A DNA stretch of 64,000 bases, from assembly GCF_002115745.1 (NCBI RefSeq), contig NZ_JFKB01000003.1, positions 300,795 to 364,794 on the forward strand, written 5' to 3'. The notes beneath the pieces are model-generated. The model did no database searches. It had not been told where the DNA came from and saw only the letters and a list, made by a program, of their open reading frames with translations. The translations under genes were made by a program, and so were the position numbers. Origin of the DNA: Thalassospira alkalitolerans. Its GTDB lineage: Bacteria; Pseudomonadota; Alphaproteobacteria; Rhodospirillales; Thalassospiraceae. Shown here in pieces: positions 19,407-30,723 of the stretch; the stretch's first letter is position 1; every line of letters begins with the position of its first letter.

Positions 19407-21623
19407 TCACTTTTTGGCAAGGTCGGTGTTGCCCGTCGCGGTTGCCAGCGCATTCAGAACTTCCTGTGTGCCAAGTAGTTCAGACAGCAAAATTCCGGTG
19501 TCAGCCCCCGGGCCAAAGACGGCATTAAACGGGATGCCATAGCGCCCGTAACCGGCCAGATAATTGGCAATGACCGGGTCGGGGCGGGTCCAGTCGCCTT
19601 GCATCAGGATGATGTTATCCTGATTTAAGGCGTCGCCTATTTCAGTGGTTTCAAGAACCAGTTTTTTGTTCACCTGACAACTGACGCACCATTGTGCCGT
19701 GATATCGACCAGAACTGTTTTGCCATCCGCGACATATTGCGCAATTTCGGTCGGTTCAAAGGGCTGCCAGGCAAGCCCCCCTGATTGTGCGATATCGGAT
19801 GGTTTATCCCGGGCCGGGACGGTTGAAAACCCCGGTGCGAACAGGGCCGCCAGAACGCCAAGGGATGCAAGCATGCCAAAGGTCAGTTTGCGTTTCGGAA
19901 CAGTGGTGCGGTGGCGTGCCCATAACAGGATACCGGCAACGACAAGCATCATACCAACGGTAATCGCCCCACCCATGCCAATTTGAACCGCCAGCACCGA
20001 CAGGAGCCAAACAGCCGTTGCCGCCAGTGCAAGGCCAAGTACGGCCTTTACAAGGCCCATCCAGCGCCCCGGCTTGGGCAGCAGGCGGGCAAGTTCCGGC
20101 CGGGCGGCAATGACAAGGTAGGGGGTGGCAAGGCCAACACCCAGCAGGCTAAAGATCCACAGGATGTCAAAAGTGCTGCCCGCCAAGGCAAAGCCGACAG
20201 CCGTGCCCAGAAACGGTGCCGAGCAGGGGGTGGCAAGCAGGGTGGCAAACATCCCGGTCAGGAAATGCCCGCCGAGATGATTTCCACCGCGTTCCTGTGT
20301 TGTGATGGCATCATTGGCAGCATTGCCAAGTTCGGATGCGCCACCAATTTCGAACAAGCCCCACATATTGAACGCAAACAGGGCGACAATGATCGTCATG
20401 ACGGTCAGGAAAAGCGGTTGTTGGAACTGAATGCCCCAGCCAATCGTGCCGCCTGCCAGTTTGATCGCGATCAGGACGGCCGCAATCAGCCAGAAAGACG
20501 TGATGATCCCGGCCGCACTGGCAAGGAAACCCCGCCGGGTGGCGCTGCGTTCGGCGGCCTGTGCTTTCATTGCCGACATGACCTTGATCGACAGGACCGG
20601 CAAAACGCAGGGCATGAAATTCAGGATGAACCCGCCCAAAAGTGCCAACCCGCCCAAAAGCCAAAGGCTGGTTGTGGCATTTTGCGCTATTGCGCTTTGG
20701 CTGGGGGGGGCGCTGTCATTGGCAATACTGGTCGGGGACGCGGCGATGCTGCGATCCTGTTCGATTGCCAGCGGGCCCTGAATGACGGTGACGATGACAT
20801 CATCGCCAATCGTGGTTTGATCATCTTTTAGGCCATAGATCGGTATTTGAAATTGTGTTGCGGCGTCTTGTGCGCCCGATATTCCCATCGGGGTTGGTAC
20901 GCCAAAACCAAGCCGGGTGTTGCCTTCGATCAGGATTTCGACGGGGGCATCCGACGCAGTGTCCAGGCCCGATACAGCCACATTCAAGGCCGGGCCATTG
21001 TCACCGGCTGATTGCCAGATATCGGTAACCGACATTGGCAGGTTGGCACCGCGAAGCGGCACTTGGGATGCGAATTTTTCGATGTCGTGGGCGTAAGGGC
21101 TGATACCGGTGCCAGCACCAATATCGGTTGCATTGCCCGGCGTGCTGGCCGGAATATCAAGATCGAAATGCGCGGATGCCGGGATGCAGACGTCGCTACA
21201 GACCAGATAGTCAATATCGAGTTTGATCTGTACGGTTTGTGCCGGGTCGGCGATCGGAACATCAATCGGCAGGATGATGTGATCTTTGTAGCCAAATGTT
21301 TCGAGCCCGAAGATCGAAAAGCGATGCGGCGCAGGCCAGCGGATTTCACCGTCCGTAATATTGGTGGATCCGGACCAGTCAAGTTGGGGCGGGAAACCGG
21401 CATCACCGGCACTGCGCCAATAGATTTTCCAATCTGGCTGCAGTTCAAATTCAAGCCCAAGCCGCAGTTCGTTTTGACCGCCAATGGTTTTGCGCGCGCT
21501 GATCAGCCGGACCGAGGCAAAATCTTCGTTCACCCAGGTGCTGGCGGCGGTTTGCGCGTTTGCGCCCGGCGCAACAAGGGCGATCATAAACAGGCCAAGG
21601 GCGATAATCAGGGATCGAAACAC
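19407..21623 (-). CDS. Thiol:disulfide reductase of the ScsB/DsbD type
   Basis: Carries electrons across the inner membrane from thioredoxin to periplasmic thiols. The 738-residue protein has a signal peptide (cleavage after GANA, about residue 23), a periplasmic N-terminal DsbD-like domain with the Cys pair in VCSDVCIPAS, a central block of about eight membrane segments with FMPCVLPVLSIKV and ATPCSAPFLG carrying the membrane Cys, and a C-terminal thioredoxin-like domain with WCVSC. The long N-terminal domain suggests ScsB over classic DsbD. No scsC or scsD gene follows, so its partner is unknown. Confidence 0.9.
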   Translation of the reverse strand: MFRSLIIALGLFMIALVAPGANAQTAASTWVNEDFASVRLISARKTIGGQNELRLGLEFELQPDWKIYWRSAGDAGFPPQLDWSGSTNITDGEIRWPAPHRFSIFGLETFGYKDHIILPIDVPIADPAQTVQIKLDIDYLVCSDVCIPASAHFDLDIPASTPGNATDIGAGTGISPYAHDIEKFASQVPLRGANLPMSVTDIWQSAGDNGPALNVAVSGLDTASDAPVEILIEGNTRLGFGVPTPMGISGAQDAATQFQIPIYGLKDDQTTIGDDVIVTVIQGPLAIEQDRSIAASPTSIANDSAPPSQSAIAQNATTSLWLLGGLALLGGFILNFMPCVLPVLSIKVMSAMKAQAAERSATRRGFLASAAGIITSFWLIAAVLIAIKLAGGTIGWGIQFQQPLFLTVMTIIVALFAFNMWGLFEIGGASELGNAANDAITTQERGGNHLGGHFLTGMFATLLATPCSAPFLGTAVGFALAGSTFDILWIFSLLGVGLATPYLVIAARPELARLLPKPGRWMGLVKAVLGLALAATAVWLLSVLAVQIGMGGAITVGMMLVVAGILLWARHRTTVPKRKLTFGMLASLGVLAALFAPGFSTVPARDKPSDIAQSGGLAWQPFEPTEIAQYVADGKTVLVDITAQWCVSCQVNKKLVLETTEIGDALNQDNIILMQGDWTRPDPVIANYLAGYGRYGIPFNAVFGPGADTGILLSELLGTQEVLNALATATGNTDLAKK

Positions 21624-21975
21624 GGGCGAGGTCCTTATTGGTATTCAGGCACGTTTTGTTATTTGTGGATATGGCACAAAACCGGGTCTTGTGCCATGTG
21701 TCGATGGCTAATCCCGGATGATGATTGATGCAAGGCACGACTGCGTTACCGGGGCGTGTCATGATCCTTGATCGGGCAGAGGTGATGCAAGGGGGCGTTA
21801 TTTTTCTCGGTTTTTGCCTGTCGATTGCCTGTCATGATCCTATATGTAAAGCAGTGACAGCTTGCGTCGTTGATCAATATCATTTTATGACGGTGGCAAT
21901 CGGGGCGGGCTTTCGATGGTAATATGCGACGGATCGCGTTAGGCTTTGCGTGAATGAAACAGGAAAAGTTTGAAA
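21624..21975. other. Divergent gap between scsB-like and algH-like genes
   Basis: About 350 nt with no convincing gene. A direct repeat TGTCATGATCCT occurs at 21757-21768 and 21830-21841 (73 nt apart, seven helical turns). Promoters for both flanking genes must lie here but were not resolved. Confidence 0.45.
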
Positions 21976-22554
21976 ATGGGAATTCTTGATCACACGGGCG
22001 AATATCTGGAAGGGAAGCTGCTGATCGCGATGCCGGGCATGCGCGACCCCCGTTTCTCGCAAAGCGTGGTCTATATCTGTGCCCATAACGAAGATGGTGC
22101 GATGGGATTGGTGGTTAACCGCCTGATCGACAGCATCACGTTTCCTGAATTGATTGAACAGCTTGGCATTGTTCGCCCGGCACCGACCATTGCCGATATT
22201 CAGGTCCATTTCGGGGGACCGGTTGAAAGCGGGCGCGGGTTTGTTTTGCACAGCACCGATTTTTCAAATGATGCGACCCTTCATGTCGATCCGGGTGTTT
22301 CGGTGACGGCAACGGTTGATATTCTTGAACAGATCGCACTTGGCGAAGGCCCGAAAAGCAGCATCCTTGCGCTGGGCTATGCCGGATGGCGCAGTGGGCA
22401 GCTTGAAAACGAAATTCTGGCCAATGGCTGGCTGCATGTTGATGCGGATGCCGATTTGTTGTTCGATACGGATTGCGAAGACAAATGGGAACGCGCCTTT
22501 GGCAAGCTTGGTTTCGCGCCGGAACTTTTGTCGGGTGAAGCCGGTCACGCCTGA
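21976..22554 (+). CDS. YqgE/AlgH family protein
   Basis: A 192-residue protein of the conserved YqgE/AlgH family (DUF179), whose biochemical role is not settled. It starts [20 protein letters not shown] and has the family hallmarks [43 protein letters not shown] and [20 protein letters not shown]-type ending. An in-frame TTG two codons upstream is unlikely. Converges on cheZ B with a terminator between. Confidence 0.92.
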   Translation: MGILDHTGEYLEGKLLIAMPGMRDPRFSQSVVYICAHNEDGAMGLVVNRLIDSITFPELIEQLGIVRPAPTIADIQVHFGGPVESGRGFVLHSTDFSNDATLHVDPGVSVTATVDILEQIALGEGPKSSILALGYAGWRSGQLENEILANGWLHVDADADLLFDTDCEDKWERAFGKLGFAPELLSGEAGHA

Positions 22555-22584
22555 TCCGGATTGTGGTTACACTTTTCCACAGAA

Positions 22585-22610
22585 AAAGCCTGCCGAAACC
22601 GGCAGGCTTT
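22585..22610. terminator. Bidirectional terminator between algH-like gene and cheZ B
   Basis: AAAGCCTGCCG (22585-22595), loop AAAC, CGGCAGGCTTT (22600-22610): a perfect 11-bp stem with A and T ends, placed between converging genes. Confidence 0.88.
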
Positions 22611-22644
22611 GTTGTTCTGGGATCGCTGCGCAATCGGTTGGTGA

Positions 22645-23472
22645 TCAGTCGAACAAAGCGTCGATTTCGTCTTGCGAGAAAATCTGATCGACTTCGTCCT
22701 GATTGACGCGTTGGACATTTTCCGGTGCGCGGGTCACCGTTTTGTCGAGATTGTCCAAGCCTTTTGGATCGGCAGGTACTTCGAATTCAGCAAAATCGTC
22801 ATCGCCCCAAATTTCGATCACGCGGGTGACGCGTTCCTCGATATATTTCATGGTGTTGACGACTTTGGTGATGCGTTGGCCGGTCAAATCCTGGAAGTTA
22901 CAAGACTCGAAGACCTTAACGACCAGATCGACAATGTCGTCGGCCAGTCCTTGCGTATAGTCATCAGGGGCTGCGGAGCGGATGTTATGGGCCACGGCAT
23001 CGATTTTTTCGACGGTTTCAAGGATGTTTGCTGTGGCATCCTCGGTGGCGGCGACAACAGAATCAAGCTCGCCTTTGACAATGTTCAGGCGTGTGCCGCC
23101 GTCATCGTCAGGCGCGGTATAAAGGGCGGCGATTTCGCGCTTGGTTTCCTGAATCGAATTGGCCAGCGCGCGAATTTCAGTTTTGAGCATCCGAAGCTCT
23201 TTGCGCGCATCCTGCTGATCATCATCGCCGATTTGCTCAGCATGAAGCTTCTTTTGTTCTGCCATCATGGTGCGGATGTCGGAAAGAAGCTCGAGTTTCA
23301 AATCCTCGATGGCGCTGTGGAGCGTCGATAAATCCTGCCCGCCGCCACCTTCACCACCACTATCGGGGATCGCTGTGGGGAATGGCATGGAGACGATATC
23401 ACTCATCGTTTCCAGCTTGTTAAGCAGCCGGAGCTCTGCGGTGAAAAGCTTTTTGCTTTCTTGGCGGGACAT
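22645..23472 (-). CDS. cheZ: CheZ-type protein phosphatase, paralogue B
   Basis: A 275-residue paralogue of the gene at 17.1 kb. It begins MSRQESKKLFTAELRLLNKL and keeps the catalytic Asp and Gln in CNFQDLTGQRITKVVNTM. The C-terminus carries two docking-like copies in a row, NQDEVDQIF and SQDEIDALFD; the second matches the EIDAL motif by which FliM binds phospho-CheY. ATG 23472 has GAGG 8 nt upstream and aligns with paralogue A. No chemotaxis genes adjoin it. Which response regulator it acts on is unknown. Confidence 0.87.
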   Translation of the reverse strand: MSRQESKKLFTAELRLLNKLETMSDIVSMPFPTAIPDSGGEGGGGQDLSTLHSAIEDLKLELLSDIRTMMAEQKKLHAEQIGDDDQQDARKELRMLKTEIRALANSIQETKREIAALYTAPDDDGGTRLNIVKGELDSVVAATEDATANILETVEKIDAVAHNIRSAAPDDYTQGLADDIVDLVVKVFESCNFQDLTGQRITKVVNTMKYIEERVTRVIEIWGDDDFAEFEVPADPKGLDNLDKTVTRAPENVQRVNQDEVDQIFSQDEIDALFD

Positions 23473-24418
23473 AGAGCGAACCTCGATCTGAAACGTCACG
23501 GTAATTCTGCCCAGATGATAGAGATTACCCTACAAAAAGACAGAATAAACAATACTTTAGCATAGATTATCTGCGACCAAACGAATAGTCGATTGATTCC
23601 ATTATCCTGAATATTGGGGGGAAAATCCCGCAATTAAAGGCGTATGTGCGTTTTTATGTTGTCTTTGTGTCCCGGAAACGGGAAGCCGGTGCACAACAGA
23701 TCCGGCAGGCCCCTTGTGGTGACAATCTCAGAGATTACAGGGATTATCAACCTTTGTGCGGTGCGGCCGATGAAATTGATGCTCGGAATTGTAAAAAGGA
23801 TCGGCGTCTCTAAATGGATGACAGCAGGTGCGCCGACTCGGAATTGGTAAATCCTTGATCGGGATGATTTTACCTGTCGATAAGGGCTGAATTTTGCCCT
23901 TGGCCGGGGGGGCGATTGTCGCGTCGTTTCGAAGACGGCGATAAACGCGTATTAAAATGATGATTTTACCTGCGGTTATCGTCGCGCGATGGATATTTTA
24001 CGGTCATCTGCTGCGTGGCAGCAAACGAAGGTATGATGGCGCTGCGCGATCAATAATGGCAGGATTTCTATCGCAGGGATAGGCGTTTGGACTTATAAAA
24101 GATTTGAACCACGGCGCTAAATTCCTGAAAGGACAAGTAATATTTTTGTGCAACGCAGCGAGGTTTTTTCTGGAACAGGTCGTGAAGATAGGCTATTTGC
24201 CTGCACATACCGTTGTGCCGCAGTGCATGAGGGTTTAAAATTAGGTTTGTCTGATGTTATGTCGCGACCCTGATGGTGATACCGATTTATGGTTGAATCA
24301 TCACGGCATGCCTTTTCGGTAAACGAACTCTCCGCTATGTTCGTATATGGTGATGGTTACGATGTAACTTTCCTGCAGGCAAATTGCCTTGAGATGTATT
24401 GCGAGGGGGCAGATTCGC
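23473..24418. other. Gene-free stretch upstream of the cytochrome oxidase operon
   Basis: About 945 nt without a convincing gene on either strand; the few short open frames lack ribosome sites and family features. A 14-nt direct repeat GATGATTTTACCTG occurs at 23863-23876 and 23959-23972 (96 nt apart), each followed by a form of GTCGATAA or GGTTATCG. The region probably holds the coxB promoter with a long leader; a small RNA is possible but no hairpin with a T tract was seen. Confidence 0.5.
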
Positions 24419-26868
<2,450 letters not shown>

Positions 26869-26948
26869 TTGATCTGATCTTGCGTTCCCCGCCGGTATTT
26901 CCGGCGGGGAACATACGACCGCCCCGAGAGAGAGAAGACCAGAATTTT

Positions 26949-27875
26949 ATGACCAAGCAGGCCGCCCAACAGACTCTTGCAATTGATCGTGTTGCTGCAT
27001 TGCCGGTATCGGAAGTGCGCGACTATATTGCATTGCTTAAACCCGGTGTGATGTCCCTTGTGGTCTTTACTGGTGCAGTGGGTCTTTTGATCGCACCGGG
27101 GTATATTCACCCGTTTTTGGCGCTGGTTGCGATTGCCTGTATTGCGGTGGCCAGTGGTGCCGCGGCATCGATCAATATGTGGTACGACCGCGATATTGAT
27201 ATCCACATGAAACGCACCCAGAACCGCCCGATCCCGGCAGGCCGAGTGCCCGCCGACGAGGCGCTTTCGCTGGGGATTGCGTTATCCATCGTTTCCGTGA
27301 CCGTGATGGCGGTTGCCATCAATTTTGCGGCAGCGGCCCTTTTGGCACTGTCGATTGCGTTTTACGTTTTCGTTTACACGATGTGGCTTAAACGCAGCAC
27401 ACCACAGAATATTGTTATTGGCGGTGCCGCCGGGGCATTTCCCCCGATGATCGGCTGGGCGTCGGTAACCGGCGGGATTGATATCAATTCGATTGCGCTG
27501 TTTTTGATTATCTTTATGTGGACGCCGCCGCATTTCTGGGCGCTGGCTTTGTTCCGCTGTGGTGATTATGCCAAGGTCGGCGTGCCGATGATGCCGGTTG
27601 TGGCCGGTGAAGCGGCCACTAAAAAACAGATGCTGATCTATACGGTTTTGCTGGTGCCGATCACCCTGGTGCCGGTTGCGACCGGATTGCTGGGTGTTTT
27701 TTATGGTGTTACCGCCGTTTTGACCGGGCTTTGGTTCTTGCGCCATGCCATTCGCGTGCTGCGCAATGCCGAGGAAAAAGCCCCGCAGAAGATGTTTGGC
27801 TATTCGATCTTATATCTGTTTGTCCTGTTTGGCGCGATGGTCGCCGATATCTGGATCAAGGGGTATCTGGTATGA
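26949..27875 (+). CDS. ctaB: Protohaem IX farnesyltransferase (haem O synthase)
   Basis: Adds the farnesyl tail to haem B, giving haem O, the precursor of the haem A used by CtaD. The 308-residue membrane protein starts MTKQAAQQTLAIDRVAALPV and has the UbiA-family Asp-rich sites in NMWYDRDIDIHMKRTQNRPIP and the later WTPPHFWALALFR. Nine or so membrane helices are expected. ATG 26949 follows a GAGAGAGAGAAG tract. Overlaps the next small gene by ATGA. Confidence 0.96.
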   Translation: MTKQAAQQTLAIDRVAALPVSEVRDYIALLKPGVMSLVVFTGAVGLLIAPGYIHPFLALVAIACIAVASGAAASINMWYDRDIDIHMKRTQNRPIPAGRVPADEALSLGIALSIVSVTVMAVAINFAAAALLALSIAFYVFVYTMWLKRSTPQNIVIGGAAGAFPPMIGWASVTGGIDINSIALFLIIFMWTPPHFWALALFRCGDYAKVGVPMMPVVAGEAATKKQMLIYTVLLVPITLVPVATGLLGVFYGVTAVLTGLWFLRHAIRVLRNAEEKAPQKMFGYSILYLFVLFGAMVADIWIKGYLV

Positions 27876-28009
27876 GCGATCCTAAAATGACCAAAGCCGA
27901 ACTTGACGTATTTTACGCCAAACGCCGCAAAAAGAACTGGGTGTTTCTGGTTATTCTTGGCGGTTTGTCGGTTCTGTTTTTTGCCATCACCATTCTTAAG
28001 ATGAGCTAG
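27872..28009 (+). CDS. Small oxidase-cluster membrane protein (CoxF-like)
   Basis: A 45-residue product beginning MSDPKMTKAELDVFYAKRRK, with a basic N-terminal part and one membrane helix (about residues 22-42). It starts inside an ATGA overlap with ctaB and ends 7 nt before ctaG. The position and make-up match the small protein often found between ctaB and ctaG in alphaproteobacteria, sometimes called CoxF; its role in oxidase assembly is not established. The tight packing is the main evidence that it is translated. Confidence 0.8.
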   Translation: MSDPKMTKAELDVFYAKRRKKNWVFLVILGGLSVLFFAITILKMS

Positions 28010-28016
28010 GGCACAT

Positions 28017-28607
28017 ATGGCTGATCAGAAGCATACGGACAAAACCAAGGTACGTAACACGCGTGTGTTGCTGGGCTGTGTCGCCGTTGTGGGCGGCATG
28101 ATTGGTTTGTCTTATGCGTCGGTTCCGCTTTACGCATTGTTTTGTCAGGTGACCGGATATGGCGGCACCACACAGGTGGCAACCGAGGCCCCGGTGGATG
28201 TGTCTGAGAAAACCATCAAAATTCGGTTCAATGCCGATGTGAATTCCAAGCTTCCCTGGCAGTTCAAGCCTGAACAGCGCGAAATGACGGTGCATCTGGG
28301 GCAGGATAACCTTGCGCATTATACGGCTGAAAACATGTCGGTTAAACCGATCACCGGTCAGGCGGTTTACAATGTTACGCCGCTGAAAGCCGGGCAGTAT
28401 TTTAGTAAAATTGCCTGTTTCTGTTTTGATGAACAGACACTGCAACCCGGTCAGCGTGTTGATATGCCGGTCAGTTTCTATGTCGATCCGGCGATTGCCG
28501 AGGATTTGAATACCCAGGACGTTAAGACCATTACCCTGTCCTATACCTTCTATCGGGCTGAAGCATCGGTCGAAGGTCCGGACAGCGACGAAAGACAGGG
28601 AGGCTAG
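28017..28607 (+). CDS. ctaG: Cytochrome c oxidase assembly protein CtaG/Cox11
   Basis: Delivers copper to the CuB site of subunit I. The 196-residue protein has one N-terminal membrane helix (about residues 17-37), a conserved VPLYALFCQVTGYGGT segment and the copper-binding pair in KIACFCFDEQTL. The rest is the periplasmic Cox11 domain. ATG 28017 has AGGGC upstream. Between the CoxF-like gene and ctaE. Confidence 0.96.
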   Translation: MADQKHTDKTKVRNTRVLLGCVAVVGGMIGLSYASVPLYALFCQVTGYGGTTQVATEAPVDVSEKTIKIRFNADVNSKLPWQFKPEQREMTVHLGQDNLAHYTAENMSVKPITGQAVYNVTPLKAGQYFSKIACFCFDEQTLQPGQRVDMPVSFYVDPAIAEDLNTQDVKTITLSYTFYRAEASVEGPDSDERQGG

Positions 28608-28677
28608 GGATTTTTCCCGTGTTTCTAATGAAGAGAGCTTTAAAGGTTTCATTTGTGAGGATTGAGGGGGGCGAGGA

Positions 28678-29478
28678 ATGAGTGATCACGCTCAGAAACA
28701 TCCATTCCATCTGGTAGACCCGAGCCCGTGGCCGTTGGTGGCTGCGACGTCGGCAGGTCTGTTTACCGGTGGCATGGTTATGTTCATGCATTCGGATCGT
28801 GCGCCGACGGATTTCTGGCTGGCCGGACTTGGCCTGGCGGGGATCCTGTTTGTGATGTTCCGTTGGTGGAGCAACGTTATCAGTGAGTCCAGTATCTATC
28901 ACAACAAGGTTGTGCAGATCGGATTGCGCTATGGCATGTCGTTGTTCATCGCATCAGAGGTGATGTTCTTTGTCGCCTTCTTCTGGGCGTTTTTCCACAA
29001 CGCGTTTGTGGTCTTTAGCCCGGGGGTGACCGAATGGCCGCCAGCCGGTGTTGAAGTTCTTGATCCGTGGGATTTGCCGTTTATCAATACCCTGATCTTG
29101 CTGTTGTCGGGCTGTACCCTTACCTGGGCGCATCATGCCTGCATCGAAGGCAAGAAAAAGGATCTGGTTCTGGGGCTTGCCATCACGGTTGGTCTTGGCG
29201 TCATCTTCCTGTGCCTGCAGGCTTATGAATACAGCCACGCTGCATTCGGTTTTGCCGATGGCATCTATTCATCGACTTTCTATATGGCGACCGGTTTCCA
29301 CGGCTTCCATGTTTTTGTCGGTACGGTGTTCCTGGCTGTTTGCCTTGGGCGGGCGATCAAGGGCGGTTTCAAACCGGATCATCACTTTGGCCTCGAAGCG
29401 GCAGCCTGGTATTGGCACTTTGTTGACGTTGTCTGGTTGTTCCTGTTCTTTGCCGTTTATATCTGGGGCGGCGAATAA
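28678..29478 (+). CDS. ctaE: Cytochrome c oxidase subunit III
   Basis: A 266-residue seven-helix subunit of the aa3 oxidase. It shows HPFHLVDPSPWPLVAA at the start, SEVMFFVAFFWAFFHNAF, and the conserved YMATGFHGFHVFVGTVFL and AAWYWHFVDVVWLFLFFAVY at the end. GAGG-rich sequence lies just before ATG 28678. Length is standard. Confidence 0.97.
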   Translation: MSDHAQKHPFHLVDPSPWPLVAATSAGLFTGGMVMFMHSDRAPTDFWLAGLGLAGILFVMFRWWSNVISESSIYHNKVVQIGLRYGMSLFIASEVMFFVAFFWAFFHNAFVVFSPGVTEWPPAGVEVLDPWDLPFINTLILLLSGCTLTWAHHACIEGKKKDLVLGLAITVGLGVIFLCLQAYEYSHAAFGFADGIYSSTFYMATGFHGFHVFVGTVFLAVCLGRAIKGGFKPDHHFGLEAAAWYWHFVDVVWLFLFFAVYIWGGE

Positions 29479-29496
29479 AAAGGACCCGGTCAACCA

Positions 29497-29865
29497 ATGA
29501 CCATGGATTACTATCCAGCACTTTCCCCCATCCGCACCGGGTTGGCATGCAAATGCCCCCGTTGCGGCGGGGGAAAGCTGTTTTCAGGCTTTCTTACCGT
29601 GCGTGAGACCTGCGATCATTGCGGACTTGAGCTGCGCGGTCATGACGCGGGTGATGGTCCGGCTATTTTCATCATCTTCATTCTTGGTTTTGTGGTGGTG
29701 CCGCTGGCCTTGTGGGTCGAAATGACCTATATGCCGCCTTTATGGCTGCATGCTGTGCTGTGGTTTCCGACCATCATGGGGGTAACACTTGCCTTGCTGC
29801 GGCCGCTAAAAGGCCTCATGGTGGCGCTGCAATATCGCCACCGGCCGACCTCCGAACAGGATTGA
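29497..29865 (+). CDS. DUF983 family membrane protein
   Basis: A 122-residue protein with an N-terminal zinc-ribbon-like pair, CKCPRCGGGKLF and CDHCGLELRGHD, then two membrane helices (about residues 50-70 and 80-105). DUF983 proteins commonly sit in oxidase clusters, between ctaE and SURF1 as here, and are thought to help assembly; no biochemical role is proven. The start could be ATG 29497 or 29503. Confidence 0.9.
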   Translation: MTMDYYPALSPIRTGLACKCPRCGGGKLFSGFLTVRETCDHCGLELRGHDAGDGPAIFIIFILGFVVVPLALWVEMTYMPPLWLHAVLWFPTIMGVTLALLRPLKGLMVALQYRHRPTSEQD

Positions 29866-29875
29866 ACTGATTAAG

Positions 29876-30598
29876 ATGCCCCTTCTGACGACACGCCCCA
29901 GTATCGCGATGAAAATCTCTGTTAGCCTTGCCCTTGTTATTCTTATTGGGCTTGGATCCTGGCAGGTTGACCGATTGTTCTGGAAACAGAACCTGATCAA
30001 TGAACGTCATACCCAGGCAGAAAAGCCGCCGATTGCGGTGCCGTTAACACAGACCCCGGACCCGGCGATGGCGTTTCGTTCGGCCTTTGCCGAGGGGCGC
30101 TTCCTGAACGATCAGGAAATGCATCTGATGGCGCGCACACGGCGTGGCAATGTTGGTTTTCATTTGATCACCCCGCTTGAACAGGCGGATGGCAGTGTCA
30201 TTTTGATCAATCGTGGTTGGGTGCCCCAGGATTATCGTGATCCGGCCACCCGCCCCGAAAGCGTGATTGAAGATGTCGTGCGTGTTACCGGTGTGTTGCG
30301 CCTGCCACAGGTTAAACATTGGGTGCAGCCTGAAAACGAGCCGTTGAAAAACCAGTGGTTCTTTGTCGATGTCGATGCCATGGCCGAAGACAGCGGCACC
30401 GAACTTGCCACCCGGTACTATCTTGAACTTGACGAGACCCCAGTACCCGGCGGATTGCCGATTGGCGGGCAGGCAAAAGTTGATTTGCCCAACAGCCATC
30501 TTCAATATGCGATCACATGGTACAGCTTGGCGCTGTCGCTGATTGTGATCTTTGTTCTTTATCATCGCCGCCCGAAGGACGATGTCGCCAGCTCATAG
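29876..30598 (+). CDS. SURF1-family cytochrome oxidase assembly protein
   Basis: A 240-residue protein with membrane helices at both ends and a periplasmic SURF1 domain: LGSWQVDRLFWKQNLI near the start, VILINRGWVPQDYRDPATRP in the middle and HLQYAITWYSLALSLIVIF at the end. The family assists haem A insertion into subunit I. Last gene of the oxidase cluster, 10 nt after the DUF983 gene, followed by a terminator. Confidence 0.93.
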   Translation: MPLLTTRPSIAMKISVSLALVILIGLGSWQVDRLFWKQNLINERHTQAEKPPIAVPLTQTPDPAMAFRSAFAEGRFLNDQEMHLMARTRRGNVGFHLITPLEQADGSVILINRGWVPQDYRDPATRPESVIEDVVRVTGVLRLPQVKHWVQPENEPLKNQWFFVDVDAMAEDSGTELATRYYLELDETPVPGGLPIGGQAKVDLPNSHLQYAITWYSLALSLIVIFVLYHRRPKDDVASS

Positions 30599-30602
30599 CT
30601 GA

Positions 30603-30655
30603 TCATCGCACTCCCGATGTGTTGGGGGATGCGGTGCGATGATATTTTTCCTTTT
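30603..30655 (+). terminator. Terminator of the cytochrome oxidase cluster
   Basis: ATCATCGCAC (30603-30612) pairs perfectly with GTGCGATGAT (30635-30644), followed by ATTTTTCCTTTT. It begins 5 nt after the SURF1 stop. The loop is long (22 nt) but the stem is perfect. Confidence 0.75.
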
Positions 30656-30723
30656 CGAAACCTTGCCGGATGGCGCGCGTTTCGTGTTTCCCCGTTTTCC
30701 GGTTCCATCGAACAGGAGTTCCC

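Noticed and set aside
17149..23472. Region between the two cheZ genes as a duplicated block
   Set aside because: Only the cheZ genes are related; the genes between show no paired copies and cheZ orientation is opposite.
23644..23850. 68-codon open frame in the gene-free stretch
   Set aside because: No ribosome site, no family features and no neighbour coupling.
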